DNA of 12,195 nucleotides from Promethearchaeum sp. Its GTDB lineage: Archaea; Asgardarchaeota; Lokiarchaeia; Sigyniarchaeales; Promethearchaeaceae. The stretch is from assembly GCA_030611625.1 (NCBI GenBank), contig JAUWPK010000055.1, positions 1-12,195 on the forward strand, written 5' to 3'. Below are positions 11,491 to 12,195 of the stretch, piece by piece (within the stretch, counting starts at the first letter, position 1; every line of letters starts with the position of its first letter). Both the position numbers and the translations under genes were made by a program. The notes beneath the pieces were generated by a model, which was not told the origin of the DNA, made no database searches, and was given only the letters and a program-made list of their open reading frames with translations.

Positions 11491-12096
11491 TTAAGCCTTC
11501 TTTTCTTTATCCTTGTTTGTATCCTTATTCTCTTCCTTTTCCCCCTTTGGTGGAACGAGGTTGAATAATTCCTTTGCATATCTTGTCAAATCACTATTTT
11601 CTTCGTCTTTGAATTTGTATAATGTTGGTGGAATTTCTTCCATGTCCAATTCTTTTCGCATTTGTTTAATTTTATCATTGATTGGAACAGCATGCCCAGT
11701 TGCTTTTAGATAATCAACTACTTTCCTGTGAACGGGATGAATATTTCCTAATTTGGATGCATAATTTCTAAGTTCGATAATTACATCAGTTGGTCTAACA
11801 TCGCGCGGGCATCGTTCATAGCAATTGTAGCATGTCGTACAAAGCCAGATGTCTGGATCTTTCAATACTGAGAGATCGCCGAGTATTAGTTTTCTTATAA
11901 TTATTCTTGTTTTTAATGCTGTCCATCGACCTGATTCACAACTCGCGGAGCATGTTCCACATTGAATACAGGTTAAAATTTTACTCCTTCTTTCAATATC
12001 ATCGAAAAAATGAGAATCAAATTCACTAATATCAACATATTTTTTCTTCTCTTTGAGAAAATCGTTTATACTTTCGCTTTTAGTATTGCTTGTCAT
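11491..12096 (-). CDS. hdrC: Heterodisulfide reductase subunit C (ferredoxin-like)
   Basis: 201 residues. Two [4Fe-4S] motifs of the HdrC pattern: CIQCGTCSASC (C43, C46, C49, C53) and CTTCYNCYERCP (C86, C89, C92, C96), followed by RDVRPTDVI and the helical stretch with HPVHRKVVDYLKATGH typical of the family. HdrC passes electrons from HdrA to HdrB. It is soluble, with no membrane segment and no cytochrome-b-like partner, so it is the cytoplasmic HdrABC form rather than membrane HdrDE. The last ~20 residues are a Lys/Glu/Asp-rich tail beyond the usual end. AAGAAGG lies 7 bases before ATG 12096, and the upstream gene ends 14 bases earlier. Confidence 0.93.
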   Translation of the reverse strand: MTSNTKSESINDFLKEKKKYVDISEFDSHFFDDIERRSKILTCIQCGTCSASCESGRWTALKTRIIIRKLILGDLSVLKDPDIWLCTTCYNCYERCPRDVRPTDVIIELRNYASKLGNIHPVHRKVVDYLKATGHAVPINDKIKQMRKELDMEEIPPTLYKFKDEENSDLTRYAKELFNLVPPKGEKEENKDTNKDKEKKA

Positions 12097-12110
12097 TATT
12101 TTTCCTTCTT

Positions 12111-12195
12111 TTATTCTGGTATTTTTACACGCATATCTTCCTTTATTCTTTTAAGAACAATTTGGGTCACAGCTTCTTCAATTCCCTCAGTCTGT
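12111..12195 (-). CDS. 3' end of an unidentified gene upstream of hdrC
   Basis: My own translation of the edge gives 27 residues ending AVTQIVLKRIKEDMRVKIPE and a TAA at 12113-12111. The frame is open to the window edge. The gap to hdrC is only 14 bases and holds the hdrC ribosome binding site, so it is likely the preceding gene of the same operon. The tail is charged and helical-looking with no cysteine or other motif, and I do not recognise the family. Confidence 0.5.
   Translation of the reverse strand, partial: QTEGIEEAVTQIVLKRIKEDMRVKIPE

Noticed and set aside
11487..11579. 31-codon N-terminal extension of HdrB
   Set aside because: It overlaps the end of hdrC in another frame, is Arg/Lys-rich with no HdrB similarity, and ATG 11486 has a good position just after the hdrC stop.
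1..12195. CRISPR arrays, tRNA/rRNA genes, insertion sequences, phage or integration sites
   Set aside because: No regularly spaced repeats, cloverleaf-like segments, transposase or integrase motifs were seen. Apart from the 420-528 promoter region and the 78-base tusA gap, the window is almost entirely coding.

Overview
The window is AT-rich, gene-dense DNA that looks archaeal. Evidence for this is the methanogen-type heterodisulfide reductase set (HdrA with the C-x12-C-x3-CC site, HdrB with two CCG domains, HdrC), an MvhD-type delta subunit, a TATA-like box, an oligo-T terminator and strong GGAGG/GAGGTG ribosome binding sites at overlapping genes. An Asgard (Lokiarchaeia-like) or similar anaerobic archaeon is my best guess. 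That is an inference from gene content and style, because there is no rRNA or other phylogenetic marker.

Layout: bases 1-419 hold the start of a sugar-phosphate nucleotidylyltransferase (minus strand, cut by the window edge). A ~110-base divergent promoter region separates it from a plus-strand VTT/DedA-like membrane protein (529-1629). From 1647 to the right edge everything is on the minus strand. In transcription order: the tail of an unidentified gene (12195-12111), hdrC, hdrB, hdrA, mvhD, a hydrogenase small-subunit-like gene, a large FrhB/GltD flavoprotein gene and tusA. These run with overlaps of 4-8 bases or gaps of 2-25 bases, so they are probably one operon. A 13-T tract and a TTTATAAA box then separate tusA from a second, frameshifted copy of the FrhB/GltD gene.

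How the genes may work together: in the classical Mvh-Hdr complex, a [NiFe] hydrogenase (MvhA large, MvhG small) feeds electrons through MvhD to the bifurcating flavin of HdrA. Here no hydrogenase large subunit is present. The MvhG-like protein instead ends in a short vestige of the large subunit that has lost the nickel-binding cysteines. The next gene encodes an unusual flavoprotein in which a GltD-type NAD(P)H oxidoreductase appears inserted inside an FrhB (F420-dehydrogenase beta) domain, with a winged-helix domain at the C-terminus. I infer a hydrogenase-free Hdr complex in which a pyridine-nucleotide and/or F420-linked flavoprotein replaces MvhA as the electron partner. TusA suggests a link to sulfane-sulfur chemistry.

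The second FrhB/GltD copy keeps a canonical NADPH motif but has a damaged FrhB half and a reading-frame break. The first copy is the reverse: its FrhB motifs are intact and its NADPH motif is lost. The nested domain architecture, the vestigial hydrogenase fusion and this complementary divergence are the most interesting points.
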